Assembly (NCBI RefSeq): GCF_900107255.1
Contig: NZ_FNPH01000005.1
Location: forward strand, 1 to 64,000
Direction: 5' to 3'
From: Micromonospora pattaloongensis
GTDB lineage: Bacteria; Actinomycetota; Actinomycetes; Mycobacteriales; Micromonosporaceae
Length of the DNA: 64,000 bases
In this document: positions 25,271 through 33,264 of the stretch, piece by piece
Position numbering within the stretch: the stretch's first letter is position 1
Layout of the letters: every line of letters begins with the position of its first letter
The notes under the pieces: generated by a model
What the model was told of the DNA's origin: nothing
What the model saw: the letters and a program-made list of their open reading frames with translations, nothing else
Databases searched by the model: none
Translations under genes and position numbers: made by a program

Positions 25271-26151
25271 CCGACTTTTCCGACTTCGGGCCGCCGCGCC
25301 GCGTCGAGGGTGGTCTGCGCGCGCGCAGCACCCGCGGCGCGATCGGGCAGTCCTGGTGGTCGCGACGCTTCGTGGAGGTGCTCGAATCGTTCGCGCTCGG
25401 CACCCGGCTGACCCGCGGCCGGGCGTACGCCCGGCGTGGCCAGGTGCTCGCGCTCGACGTCGCGCCCGGCGAGGTGACCGCGTCCGTGCAGGGCTCGCGC
25501 CCCCAGCCGTACGCGGTGCGCATCGGGCTGCGCGCCTATCCGGAGCCGGTCTGGGAGCGCGTCGAACTGCTCCTCGCGGTCCAGGCGCTGTACGCCGCCC
25601 GGCTGCTCTCCGGTGACCTGCCGCCCGAGCTGGACGAGGTGCTCATCGAGGCGGGCGCGCCGCTCTTCCCGGCTACCGTCGATGAGCTGGACATGTCGTG
25701 CAACTGCCCCGACTTCGCGGTGCCGTGCAAGCACATCGCGGCCACGTTCTATCTGCTGGCCGAGGCGTTCGACGCCGACCCGTTCCAGTTGCTGCACTGG
25801 CGGGGACGCGCTCGGGAGCGGCTGCTGGCCCGGCTGCGTGAGCTGCGCGGCGGCTCCCGGGCGCAGCCCGCGCTCGTGCCCGGCGTCGCCCCGCCGGACG
25901 CGCCGGTCGGCGCCGCGCCCGCCCTCACCGGGCTGCCCGACCTGCCCCCGGCCGAGGCCGCCGACCGGTTCTGGGCCCCGCCGGTGCCGGTGCCGCCCCG
26001 GCCGGCCACGCTGGTCACCGCACCGGACCTGCTGCTTCGCCAGCTCGGTCCGCCCCCGACGCTCATCGGCGGCCCGGGCCTGACCGAGCGCCTGCGCCGC
26101 GCCTATGACCGCTTCGCCGCGCTCGCCGAGGCCGACGACCCGTCGCGTTGA
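25267..26151 (+). CDS. SWIM zinc-finger protein
   Basis: A 294-aa protein from GTG 25267, overlapping the helicase stop. It begins with the conserved WWSRRFVEVLESFALGTRLTRGRAYARRGQV block and has the SWIM motif CxCx(n)CxH as CNCPDFAVPCKHIAA at residues about 145-159. The C-terminal third is Pro/Ala-rich. SWIM proteins coupled to SNF2 helicases are widely conserved in actinobacteria; the zinc finger probably binds DNA or the helicase. The exact process is not known. Confidence 0.9.
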   Translation: MTDFSDFGPPRRVEGGLRARSTRGAIGQSWWSRRFVEVLESFALGTRLTRGRAYARRGQVLALDVAPGEVTASVQGSRPQPYAVRIGLRAYPEPVWERVELLLAVQALYAARLLSGDLPPELDEVLIEAGAPLFPATVDELDMSCNCPDFAVPCKHIAATFYLLAEAFDADPFQLLHWRGRARERLLARLRELRGGSRAQPALVPGVAPPDAPVGAAPALTGLPDLPPAEAADRFWAPPVPVPPRPATLVTAPDLLLRQLGPPPTLIGGPGLTERLRRAYDRFAALAEADDPSR

Positions 26152-26161
26152 TCGAGGGACC

Positions 26162-26183
26162 GGCGGTACGCCCCGGTGCCGCC
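26162..26183. terminator. Hairpin between convergent genes
   Basis: GGCGGTAC (26162-26169) pairs with GTGCCGCC (26176-26183) with one T-G wobble and a 6-nt loop, directly after the SWIM gene and before the convergent DUF3040 gene. No T-tract. Confidence 0.4.
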
Positions 26184-26208
26184 GCCGCGCGCCCCTTGAT
26201 CGACGGTG

Positions 26209-26460
26209 CTACCAGGGGCGGGCGCGCAGCGCGAGCACGCCGGCGATGCCGAGCAGCGCCGCCGAGGTGGCGCCGGCCGCCCAGCCGCCGATCACGGTCA
26301 AGGCCGGTACGGACGCCCAGAGCAGCAGGCTGGCGACGATCGCGAGGCGGTTGCGACGGGTGGCGGCGGTGTCGCCGAGTCGGGCGACGAACTCCGGATC
26401 GGACATGCGCAGTTGCCGTGTGATCTGGTCGAACCGACGCTGATCCTCTCTGCTGAGCAT
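26209..26460 (-). CDS. DUF3040 small membrane protein
   Basis: An 83-aa protein from ATG 26460 (a longer frame to 26487 is possible). DUF3040 pattern: charged N-terminal helix MLSREDQRRFDQITRQLRMSDPEFVARLGD, then two membrane helices (LAIVASLLLWASVPALTVIGGWAAG and SAALLGIAGVLALR). The family is actinobacterial and of unknown function. Confidence 0.85.
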   Translation of the reverse strand: MLSREDQRRFDQITRQLRMSDPEFVARLGDTAATRRNRLAIVASLLLWASVPALTVIGGWAAGATSAALLGIAGVLALRARPW

Positions 26461-26844
26461 GGCGGTGCCCTTCCCCTCATGCGTCAACTCGGGCTGCCCC
26501 AGAGGTACCCACTCCTGAGCCCGTCACGCCGATCCGGCCCATCCGGGTCCTCGGCCGCGCCGTTCGTGACGATCTTGGGGTGGGGTTAGCGGTCCCTTAA
26601 GTTTCGCTGTGCCGCGCGCACGCCGATCACTCGGCCCGTGGGCGCGCCGCGCCGGGAAACACCCGGTCCGTCCCGTGCGCCCCGCCGCCGCCACGTGGTC
26701 GCCGCCTGAGCTCTGTCTTAAGTGGCCCGCGCGGCGCCGGTCGGACGTCTTGAGACGGGTCATGCCGCTGGCTACCGTCGCACCACCCCCGCCACGGCCG
26801 CCCCCGGCCGTTCCCCGCGCACCGGGAGAAACAGGATTTCGCAC
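26461..26844. other. Intergenic region upstream of the flavin electron-transfer operon
   Basis: About 380 bp with no convincing gene on either strand. It contains two CTTAAG copies (near 26597 and 26715) and should hold the promoters of the DUF3040 gene and of the downstream operon; promoter boxes cannot be assigned by eye. Confidence 0.5.
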
Positions 26845-27054
26845 ATGGCTGACGAGCACGCGCCGCCCCGGCAGGCCCCCGCGCACCGGGGGAGGCCGCG
26901 GCGGTGGGTCGGCCCGGCGACGGGTCGGTCCCGCGGGCGGCTTCCTCGGCGGCCGGCGGGACACGGGAGAGGTCCGCGACGGCCGCCACGGGATCCCGCC
27001 CGGGGCGGGGCACGCCCTTCCCGAGCGGAGCGGAGAGGCGCACCGGATGCATAG
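26845..27054 (+). CDS. Doubtful 69-aa basic ORF
   Basis: ATG 26845 follows an AGGA about 9 nt upstream. The product is extremely Arg/Pro/Gly-rich (MADEHAPPRQAPAHRGRPRR onward), which may only reflect composition. Its stop overlaps the next tiny ORF (27047), so it could be the first member of a coupled chain. Confidence 0.25.
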   Translation: MADEHAPPRQAPAHRGRPRRWVGPATGRSRGRLPRRPAGHGRGPRRPPRDPARGGARPSRAERRGAPDA

Positions 27055-27085
27055 TCAGCACCCTCCCGTGGGGCTCGCCGCGTGA
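27047..27085 (+). CDS. 12-aa leader ORF upstream of the ferric-reductase-like gene
   Basis: ATG 27047 has an excellent GGAGAGG site 8 nt upstream, whereas the next gene has none. The peptide is MHSQHPPVGLAA and its TGA overlaps the GTG start of the downstream gene as GTGA. This arrangement suggests translational coupling through a short leader; regulation by the leader is speculative. Confidence 0.45.
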   Translation: MHSQHPPVGLAA

Positions 27086-28848
27086 CCCGCCGGACACGGC
27101 GCTCCGGTCGCCCGGCCTGGCCCGACGGCAGCTCGTGGCCCGACGGCGACTCGTGGCGCGATGACCGGTCGGGGCGCGACGATCGGGGCTGGCCCGACGA
27201 GACCGCGTCGGGCGGCGGTCCGTCGTGGCGGGACGACCCGAGGTGGCGCGACGGCGCCCCGACACCGGGCGATGCCCCGACGTCGCGCGATGACCCGGCA
27301 TGGTCGGATGCCGCGGCGTGGCGCGATGACCGGTCGGGGCCGCGTGACCCGTCCTGGCGCGATGACCGCGGATGGCGCGATGACCGCGGATGGCGCGATG
27401 ACCGGGCGTGGCCGGACGAGCCGAGGCGGGACGGTCCGGCCCGCAGCGCGTCGGCAGGGCGCTCGGCGGCCACCCTGACGACACCACCGCGACCCGCACC
27501 ACCGCAACCCGTACCCGCGGCCGTGCCGGAACGGCGCGGACCCGCCGGCCGCCGGCTCGTCGTGCTGGTGCTCTGGCTGGGGCTGCTCGCCAGCGTGCTG
27601 CCCTGGTGGCTGGAGACGCCGACCGGCTCGCTGCGCGGCACCGACGACGTGTTGATCGCCGCCGGGCGGATCACCGGCCTGGTCGCCGGTTACGTGTTGC
27701 TGGTGCAGCTGCTGCTGATGAGCCGGCTGCGGTTGCTGGAGCGGTGGATCGGCACCGAGCAGTTGGCCCGTTGGCACCGTGACATCGGCGCCACGCTCGT
27801 CATCGCGGTGCTCGCGCACACCGCGCTGATCCTGGTCGGCTACGCGGGGCTGGAGCGGCAGTCGCTGTTCGGCGAGATCCGGGTGCTACTCGGGTACGAG
27901 CACATGGTCGGCGCGTTCGCCGCCGCGGGCATCATGGTCGCGCTCGGGCTGCTCGGCATCCGGGCCGTCCGCGCGGCGCTGCCCTACGAGCTCTGGTACT
28001 ACCTGCACCTGTCCAGCTACGCGGTGCTGGTGCTGGGCTTCGGGCACCAGTTCACGCACGGACAGCAGTTGTTCCGCCCCGGTCCGGTGCGCACCGGCTG
28101 GCTGGCGCTCTACGTCGTCGTGCTGGTCGCGCTCGTCTGGGGACGGGTCGTCACGCCGCTGGCCTTCAACCTCCGTCACCGGCTGCGGGTCGCCGACGTC
28201 GTCGCCGAGAGCCCCGACGTCTTCTCCATCTACCTGACCGGGCGTCGGCTGGACCGCCTCGACGTTCTCGGCGGCCAGTTCTTCCGGTGGCGCTTCCTGG
28301 CCCGCCGCTGCTGGTGGCAGTCCCACCCGTTCTCGCTCTCCGCCGCGGGCAACGGGCGGTGGCTGCGGGTGACCGTCAAGGTGGTCGGGTCGCACACCGC
28401 CGACCTGCGCGAACTGAATCCGGGGACCCGGGTCTGGGCGGTGGGCCCGGCCGGCACGTTCACCGCCGCGCACCGGCGGCGGCCGCGCGCGCTGCTGATC
28501 GCCGGCGGCAGCGGCATCGCTCCCATCCGGGCGCTGCTGGAGGAGATGCCGCCGGGCGCCGCGCTGATCTACCGGGCCCGCACCCCCGCCGACGTGCTGC
28601 TGCAGCGCGAGCTCGACTGGCTCGCCGAGGCGCGCGGAACCCAGATCTGGTACGTGGTGGGCGGTCGGGACGATCCGGCGCCCCGGCAGGCGCTCAGCGC
28701 GCGCGGACTGACCCGGCTCGTGCCCGACGTCGCCCGCCGTGACGTCTACCTCTGCGGGCCGCCCGGGCTGCTGGGGGCGGTCACGGTCGCGCTGCGGCGC
28801 GCCGGCGTACCGCGTCGGCAGATCCATCAGGCCACCTTCGAGCTGTAG
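27082..28848 (+). CDS. Ferric-reductase-like flavocytochrome with repetitive N-terminus
   Basis: A 588-aa protein from GTG 27082, coupled to the leader ORF. Residues 10-120 are a low-complexity tract built on W-R-D-D and W-P-D units. The ferric-reductase transmembrane domain (about 155-370) has haem-ligand His candidates in LARWHRDIGATLVIAVLAHTALI and YLHLSSYAVLVLGFGHQFTHG. An FAD-binding region (SHPFSLSAAGNGRWLRVTVKVVG) and an NAD(P)-binding region (LLIAGGSGIAPIRALLEEM, YLCGPPGLLGAV) follow. It should pass electrons from NAD(P)H via FAD and haem across the membrane. FMN-binding and ApbE genes follow, indicating transfer to an extracytoplasmic covalent flavin. Confidence 0.88.
   Translation: MTRRTRRSGRPAWPDGSSWPDGDSWRDDRSGRDDRGWPDETASGGGPSWRDDPRWRDGAPTPGDAPTSRDDPAWSDAAAWRDDRSGPRDPSWRDDRGWRDDRGWRDDRAWPDEPRRDGPARSASAGRSAATLTTPPRPAPPQPVPAAVPERRGPAGRRLVVLVLWLGLLASVLPWWLETPTGSLRGTDDVLIAAGRITGLVAGYVLLVQLLLMSRLRLLERWIGTEQLARWHRDIGATLVIAVLAHTALILVGYAGLERQSLFGEIRVLLGYEHMVGAFAAAGIMVALGLLGIRAVRAALPYELWYYLHLSSYAVLVLGFGHQFTHGQQLFRPGPVRTGWLALYVVVLVALVWGRVVTPLAFNLRHRLRVADVVAESPDVFSIYLTGRRLDRLDVLGGQFFRWRFLARRCWWQSHPFSLSAAGNGRWLRVTVKVVGSHTADLRELNPGTRVWAVGPAGTFTAAHRRRPRALLIAGGSGIAPIRALLEEMPPGAALIYRARTPADVLLQRELDWLAEARGTQIWYVVGGRDDPAPRQALSARGLTRLVPDVARRDVYLCGPPGLLGAVTVALRRAGVPRRQIHQATFEL
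27355..27404 (+). repeat. 18-bp tandem repeat in the flavocytochrome gene
   Basis: The unit TGGCGCGATGACCGCGGA occurs at 27355-27372 and 27373-27390, followed by 14 bp of a third unit. It encodes WRDDRG. Related units are scattered upstream (27150-27350). Because 18 is divisible by three, length change would keep the frame. Confidence 0.85.
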
Positions 28849-28861
28849 TCGAGGAGATCCA

Positions 28862-29389
28862 TTGCGCCGCGCCGTCTTCGCCGTCACCGGTCTGGCCGCC
28901 AGCACGACGCTGCTGGTGGTGCTCAAGGGCGGGCCGTCGCCGGCCCCCGTCGCGCAGAACGTTCCGGCCGGCCGGAACGGCGGGTCCGACGCGGGAGCCG
29001 TCGCCGCCGCGCCCCCGACCCCGCGGCAGCCGGGCCGGAGCGCGCCACCGCCCCGGGCCGGAAAGCCGACGCCCGCCCCGGCGGACACGGCCCCGGTGAC
29101 CGCCACCGGCCCGGTCGTCACCAACCAGTACGGCCGGGTCCAGGTGCGGGTCACGATGCTGCGCGGGCGGATCAGCGACGTGACCGCCGTGGAGCTGCCG
29201 CAGGAGACGGCGGAATCGTCGCGGCGCAGCGAGCGCGTCGACGCCGCCTACAGCGGACCGGCGGGTCAGGTCGTGGGCCGGCAGAGCGCCGAGCTGGACA
29301 CCGTCTCCGGGGCGACGGCCACGAGCGAGAGCTACCGCAACTCGCTGGCGGCGGCGATCGACGCGGCGGCGGGAGGGCGGCGTGGCTGA
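28862..29389 (+). CDS. FMN-binding domain protein, secreted or membrane-anchored
   Basis: A 175-aa protein; TTG 28862 lies after a GAGGAGA site. An N-terminal hydrophobic segment (AVFAVTGLAASTTLLVVL) is a signal or anchor, then a Pro/Ala-rich linker, then the FMN-binding domain from about residue 80. That domain holds RVQVRVTMLRGRISDVTAVELP and the flavinylation motif DTVSGATATSES, where the Thr of SGAT is the expected FMN attachment site. It lies 13 bp after the flavocytochrome gene and overlaps apbE. Confidence 0.9.
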   Translation: MRRAVFAVTGLAASTTLLVVLKGGPSPAPVAQNVPAGRNGGSDAGAVAAAPPTPRQPGRSAPPPRAGKPTPAPADTAPVTATGPVVTNQYGRVQVRVTMLRGRISDVTAVELPQETAESSRRSERVDAAYSGPAGQVVGRQSAELDTVSGATATSESYRNSLAAAIDAAAGGRRG

Positions 29390-30161
29390 CCGGTCGGGGG
29401 TCGTCCAGCGGCCGGGGCTGCGCCGGGTCGAGCACCTCATGGGCACCGCGGTCAGCCTCGATCTCGCCGACGACCTGCCCCGGGCCCGGCTCGACGAGCT
29501 CGCCGACGGGGTGTTCGACTGGCTGCACGAGGTGGACCGGCGGTTCAGCACGTACCGGACGGACAGCGAGGTGTCCCGGCTCGACCGGCGGGAGCTGCCG
29601 CACCGGGAGATCTCGGACGACCTGCGCGCGGTGCTGCTGCGCTGCGCCGAGCTGTGGCGGGAAACGGACGGCTACTTCGACAGCTACGCCACCGGCCGCC
29701 TGGACCCCTCCGGCTACGTGAAGGGGTGGGCGGTGCAGGTCGCCTCCGACCGGCTGGTCGCCGCGGGGGCGGCCAACCACTGCCTCAACGCGGGCGGCGA
29801 CGTGCGGGTACGCGGGCACAACGCGGACGGCGACCCGTGGCGGATCGGGGTGCGGCATCCGGGGGACCCGCACCGGACGTCCTGGGTGCTCACCGGCACG
29901 GATCTCGCGGTGGCGACCTCCGGGGTGTACGAGCGGGGCCACCACGTGATCGACCCGCGCCGGGGGGTGGCGGCCTGGGGGCTGCGCTCGGTGACCGTGG
30001 TCGGACCGGATCTGGGCACGGCCGACGCGTACGCGACCGCGGCGGTGGCGATGGGCGCGGCCGGCGCGGGGTGGGCGGTCGCGCTGCCGGGGTACGACTG
30101 CGCCGTGGTGATGGACGACGAGCACTGCGTGCAGTCGGCGGGACTGCCGGTCGCGGGATAG
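29382..30161 (+). CDS. apbE: FAD:protein FMN transferase
   Basis: A 259-aa protein from GTG 29382, overlapping the upstream gene by 8 bp. ApbE motifs: EHLMGTAVSLDL at the start, EVDRRFSTYRTDSEVSRL, GRLDPSGYVKGWAVQVA (substrate/FAD site), NHCLNAGGDVRVRG (metal site) and ATSGVYERGHHVIDPRRG, then GTADAYATAAVAMG. It attaches FMN to the Thr of the partner protein's SGAT motif. With its two neighbours it makes a complete flavin-based transmembrane electron-transfer unit. It lacks its own signal peptide; similar actinobacterial enzymes do too. Confidence 0.92.
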   Translation: MADRSGVVQRPGLRRVEHLMGTAVSLDLADDLPRARLDELADGVFDWLHEVDRRFSTYRTDSEVSRLDRRELPHREISDDLRAVLLRCAELWRETDGYFDSYATGRLDPSGYVKGWAVQVASDRLVAAGAANHCLNAGGDVRVRGHNADGDPWRIGVRHPGDPHRTSWVLTGTDLAVATSGVYERGHHVIDPRRGVAAWGLRSVTVVGPDLGTADAYATAAVAMGAAGAGWAVALPGYDCAVVMDDEHCVQSAGLPVAG

Positions 30162-30176
30162 CCCCCGGGCGGTCGG

Positions 30177-30449
30177 TCAGGCGCGGACCGGGCGGTGGGT
30201 GCCGGCGGGGCGCGAACCGGTCGGGCGTGAGCTGCCCGGGCCGGCGCCGCCGGGGCGGGTCCCCGCCCAGCGCAGCTGCCGGAAGCCCGCCGCGTCGGCC
30301 TCGACCCCGCCGGGCAACCCCACCTCGTTCAGACCTGGCATGTCTGCCCCCACCCGCGCCCGGACCAGGGCCGCTACCCGCGTTAACGAGCGCGGGGCCC
30401 CGGTGGTCGCTGCGACGCGGACCCGCCGGGGTGAACCGGGGGCGGTCAC
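30177..30449 (-). CDS. 90-aa protein coupled to the Prim-Pol gene
   Basis: The GTG at 30449 overlaps the TGA of the Prim-Pol gene (GTGA). The product reads VTAPGSPRRVRVAATTGAPRS, then LTRVAALVRARVGADMPGLNEVGLPGGVEADAAGFRQLRW, then a Pro/Gly/Arg-rich tail. The core looks like a real small alpha/beta protein, unlike the shadow frames nearby. No family is recognised. It is easily missed because a longer frame covers it. Confidence 0.55.
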   Translation of the reverse strand: MTAPGSPRRVRVAATTGAPRSLTRVAALVRARVGADMPGLNEVGLPGGVEADAAGFRQLRWAGTRPGGAGPGSSRPTGSRPAGTHRPVRA

Positions 30450-31111
30450 GCCCGGTGCAGCCGCGGCAGCGGTCGGGGCGCCCGCGCGGTCATCAGGTGC
30501 CGCGGCGAGGTGGTGCGGGCGTCGACCACCATGTCCTGCACGGCGTACGAGGCCGGGAGCTGCCACCGCGTCTCCTCCGGGGCCACCACCCACCGCACCG
30601 GCCCCTCGGGTAGCACGGTCGGTGGCGCCGGCACCCACGACCCGCGGCCGTGCCGGACCACGTCCAGCGAGTCGGCGAGTTCGGGACGCAGCGGGTCGCC
30701 GGGGCGTACCAGGAACATCCAGCGTCCGGTCGGCGTCACCGCGACCGGTCCGCGGACCCGGCCGCGGTCGGACCCGGCTATCCGGGCGTGCAACCGGGCG
30801 GCGCCGAGCACCCAGAGCCCGAGATGTGTGGGCACATCGAGGACGTCGAAGGCGCGGCCGGTGGCCAGCAGCACCGCGTGCGGGTGACGCTGCCACCAGG
30901 CGGCGACCTGCCGCGGATCCCGGGTTGCCGCCTGCTCCCAGCGCTCCAGCGCGGGGTGGCAGCCGATGGTCGGGCAGCCCGGCCGTCCGCAGACGAAGCG
31001 GCCGCGGCTCAGGCAGGCGCCCGGCGTCACCTCCCATCCGTGATCCGCGTAGCGCAGCGCGCGGTTGCGCAGTCGCGCCCGGACCAGAGGCGATCGTTCG
31101 CTCCACCCCAT
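30446..31111 (-). CDS. Stand-alone bifunctional DNA primase/polymerase-type (Prim-Pol) domain protein
   Basis: A 221-aa protein from ATG 31111. It matches the N-terminal Prim-Pol domain family: RALRYADHGWEVTPGACLSRGRFVCGRPGCPTIGCHPALERWEQ near the start, AAWWQRHPHAVLLATGRAFDVLDVP (acidic strand VLDV), and a C-terminal RWVVAPEETRWQLPASYAVQDMV. A Cys/His group (CGRPGCPTIGCH) may bind zinc. No helicase or mobile-element genes are nearby, so it is a chromosomal stand-alone copy. The classic DxD metal pair is not clearly complete (D-V-L-D), so polymerase activity is uncertain. It is divergent from an XRE-TPR regulator, which probably controls it. Confidence 0.85.
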   Translation of the reverse strand: MGWSERSPLVRARLRNRALRYADHGWEVTPGACLSRGRFVCGRPGCPTIGCHPALERWEQAATRDPRQVAAWWQRHPHAVLLATGRAFDVLDVPTHLGLWVLGAARLHARIAGSDRGRVRGPVAVTPTGRWMFLVRPGDPLRPELADSLDVVRHGRGSWVPAPPTVLPEGPVRWVVAPEETRWQLPASYAVQDMVVDARTTSPRHLMTARAPRPLPRLHRA

Positions 31112-31208
31112 GGTTGGACCCCCCCAACCTTGCCGGCCGGTGTCACGCCGGCCATCGATCACCGTCACCCACACGTCACGTTGTCGTTGCCATTCACAGG
31201 GAGCCATT

Positions 31209-31266
31209 TGCAAGTTGCACCAAAAATTACGAGCATCGGTCGACGCGGCAACGCACATGCTGTGCG
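31209..31266. promoter_or_regulatory. Palindromes in the Prim-Pol/XRE-TPR divergent control region
   Basis: Two perfect palindromes lie in the 250-bp divergent region: TGCAA-G-TTGCA (31209-31219) and CGCACA-TGC-TGTGCG (31252-31266). Either could be the operator of the adjacent XRE-TPR regulator. A third, GGTTGG/CCAACC hairpin (31112-31129), lies at the Prim-Pol start and could act on translation. Confidence 0.4.
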
Positions 31267-31362
31267 ATCGGTCGCCAGGGGTGAGACTGGGCGACGGCAT
31301 CGTCGCCTTCTTGCGAGATCCGGCAGGGGGACACGCGAGACGCGAGGGGGGAGGGGACGAAC

Positions 31363-32592
31363 GTGGATGAGCTGCCCATCGGGCGCCGCGTGGCGTACTG
31401 GCGCGGGCGCCGCAAGATGTCGCAGCAGGTCTTCGCCGACCGGCTGGGAAAGTCGAAGAGCTGGGTGGACAAGGTCGAGCGGGGGGTCCGCCGGCTCGAC
31501 AAGTTCTCCGTCGTCTACGAGATCGCCGACGTGCTGCAGCTCGACGTCCAGCTCCTGCTCGGGCGGGAGCCGGAGCGGCGCCCGGACAGCATCAGCTGCA
31601 TCGATCAGATCGAGGTCGAGGAGATCCGCGCCGCCCTCGAGCGCTACGACTGCATCAGCGCGTTCTTCGACGCGGCGCCCCAGCCGCCGCCGGTGCCCGA
31701 GATCCGCAAGGCGGTCAGCCACGCCTGGTTGACGTACCAGCACGCCAAGTACGGCGTGCTCGCCCGGGCGTTGCCGAAGCTGCTGCGCGATGCGCAGGCC
31801 GCCGACACGGCGCACGGCTCGGGCGACCAGGCGCCGGAGGCGGCCCATCTGTTGGGGCAGGTCTACCAGATCGCCTCGTCGGCGTTGCGCAAGCTCGGCG
31901 AGCACGAGCTCTCCTGGCTCGCGGCCGACCGGTCCATCGCGGTCTCCCAGCGGGCCGGCGACCCGCTGCTCGCCGGGGTCGCCACGTACCGGGTCGGCAA
32001 CGCGTTGCTCGCGCTCGGGCGGGCCCGCCCCGCGCTCGAGGTCAACGTCAACATCGCCAATCGGCTCGCCCCCGGCAACGGCGACGAGGCCTCCCCGCAG
32101 CGGCTGTCGGTCTACGGGATGCTGCTGCTGCAGGGCGCGATGGCGGCGGCCCGGATCGGCGACAGCGCGACGGTGCGCGACCTGCTGCACGGGGCCGACG
32201 AGGCGGCCCGGGCGCTCGGCGGGGACCACAACCACTACTGGACGAGTTTCGGCCCGACGAACGTGCAGCTGCACCGTGCGGCGGCCGCGGTCGAGCTCGG
32301 CGAGGGGCGGTACGCCGTCGAGACGCACGAGACGATCGACCACGAGGGCTTCGCGTCGCTGTTGCCGGAGCGTCGGGCGCACCACCTGCTGGACATCGCC
32401 CGCGGCTACACGCAGCTGGGCGACGTCGAGAAGGCCAGCGAAATGCTGCTGGAGGGGGACCGGCTGGCGCCCGCCGAGATCCGCTGCCGTCCGATCGCCC
32501 ACGAGGTGATGTCCGACGTCCTGCGCCGGACCCGGGGCACCCCGCCGGCGCCGATCGCGGAGCTGGCCGAGCACATGGGAGTGGGCGTATGA
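31363..32592 (+). CDS. XRE-family regulator with TPR-like domain
   Basis: A 409-aa protein from GTG 31363 with a GGGAGGGG site. HTH_XRE at residues 5-65 (IGRRVAYWRGRRKMSQQVFADRLGKSKSWVDKVERG), then helical repeats to the end. The block NHYWTSFGPTNVQLHRAAAAVELGE closely matches the element-B regulator (5511-6734), so the two are paralogues, one chromosomal and one mobile. It is divergent from the Prim-Pol pair and 16 bp upstream of a flavoprotein gene. Confidence 0.9.
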   Translation: MDELPIGRRVAYWRGRRKMSQQVFADRLGKSKSWVDKVERGVRRLDKFSVVYEIADVLQLDVQLLLGREPERRPDSISCIDQIEVEEIRAALERYDCISAFFDAAPQPPPVPEIRKAVSHAWLTYQHAKYGVLARALPKLLRDAQAADTAHGSGDQAPEAAHLLGQVYQIASSALRKLGEHELSWLAADRSIAVSQRAGDPLLAGVATYRVGNALLALGRARPALEVNVNIANRLAPGNGDEASPQRLSVYGMLLLQGAMAAARIGDSATVRDLLHGADEAARALGGDHNHYWTSFGPTNVQLHRAAAAVELGEGRYAVETHETIDHEGFASLLPERRAHHLLDIARGYTQLGDVEKASEMLLEGDRLAPAEIRCRPIAHEVMSDVLRRTRGTPPAPIAELAEHMGVGV

Positions 32593-32608
32593 GCCGGGCC
32601 CGGTGGGC

Positions 32609-33181
32609 ATGAGCGACCCGCTGCCCGGCCGGGGCGTGCTCTACGTGATCTGCTGCGGGTCGCCGGCGGCCCGCGACGTCGGCGAGCTGGTCGCGATGGC
32701 GCAACGCGAGCGCTGGGAGGTCTGCGTGGTCGTCACGCCGGACGGGCGCAAGTTCGTCGACGTGCCGGCCATCGTCGTGCAGACCGGTTTTCCGGTGCGC
32801 ACCTCGTACAAGAACCCCGGCGACCCGGACGTGCTGCCCCCGCCGGACGCCATCATCGTGGCGCCGGCGACGGTCAACACGATCAACAAGTGGGCGGCCG
32901 GGATCGCGGATACGTTGGCGCTCGGGTTGCTGGTCGAGGGGCAGGGTAAGGGGCTGCCGATCGTCGCGGTGCCGTTCACCAACGCGGCGATGGCCGCGCA
33001 CCCGGCGTTCCGGGAGAGTCTCGCCCGGCTGCGGCGCTGGGGGGTCAGCGTGCTCTTCGGCGACGACGTGATGCCGCTGCACGCGCCGGGCACCGGCGAC
33101 AAGCACCTGGACCGGTTCCCGTGGCGCAAGGCGCTCGACGCGCTCGGCGCGCGGCTGGCGGCGCGCAACCACCGGCGCTGA
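32609..33181 (+). CDS. Flavoprotein (phosphopantothenoylcysteine decarboxylase-like fold)
   Basis: A 190-aa protein from ATG 32609. The flavoprotein fold is seen in GVLYVICCGSPAARDVGELVAMAQRERWEVCVVVTPDGRKFVDVP, with the flavin-contacting IIVAPATVNTINKWAAGIADTLALGLLVEG and VAVPFTNAAMAAHPAF. The family holds FMN and includes cysteine decarboxylases, but this stand-alone version is coupled to regulators in actinobacteria. It likely forms an operon with the XRE-TPR gene. Confidence 0.85.
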   Translation: MSDPLPGRGVLYVICCGSPAARDVGELVAMAQRERWEVCVVVTPDGRKFVDVPAIVVQTGFPVRTSYKNPGDPDVLPPPDAIIVAPATVNTINKWAAGIADTLALGLLVEGQGKGLPIVAVPFTNAAMAAHPAFRESLARLRRWGVSVLFGDDVMPLHAPGTGDKHLDRFPWRKALDALGARLAARNHRR

Positions 33182-33264
33182 CGCCGTGCGGACACCGGCG
33201 GCGGCGCGCGGCGGCGCAGCGTGCGGCGGCGCAGCGTACAGCGGGGGTCGGTAAGCTGCCGGCC

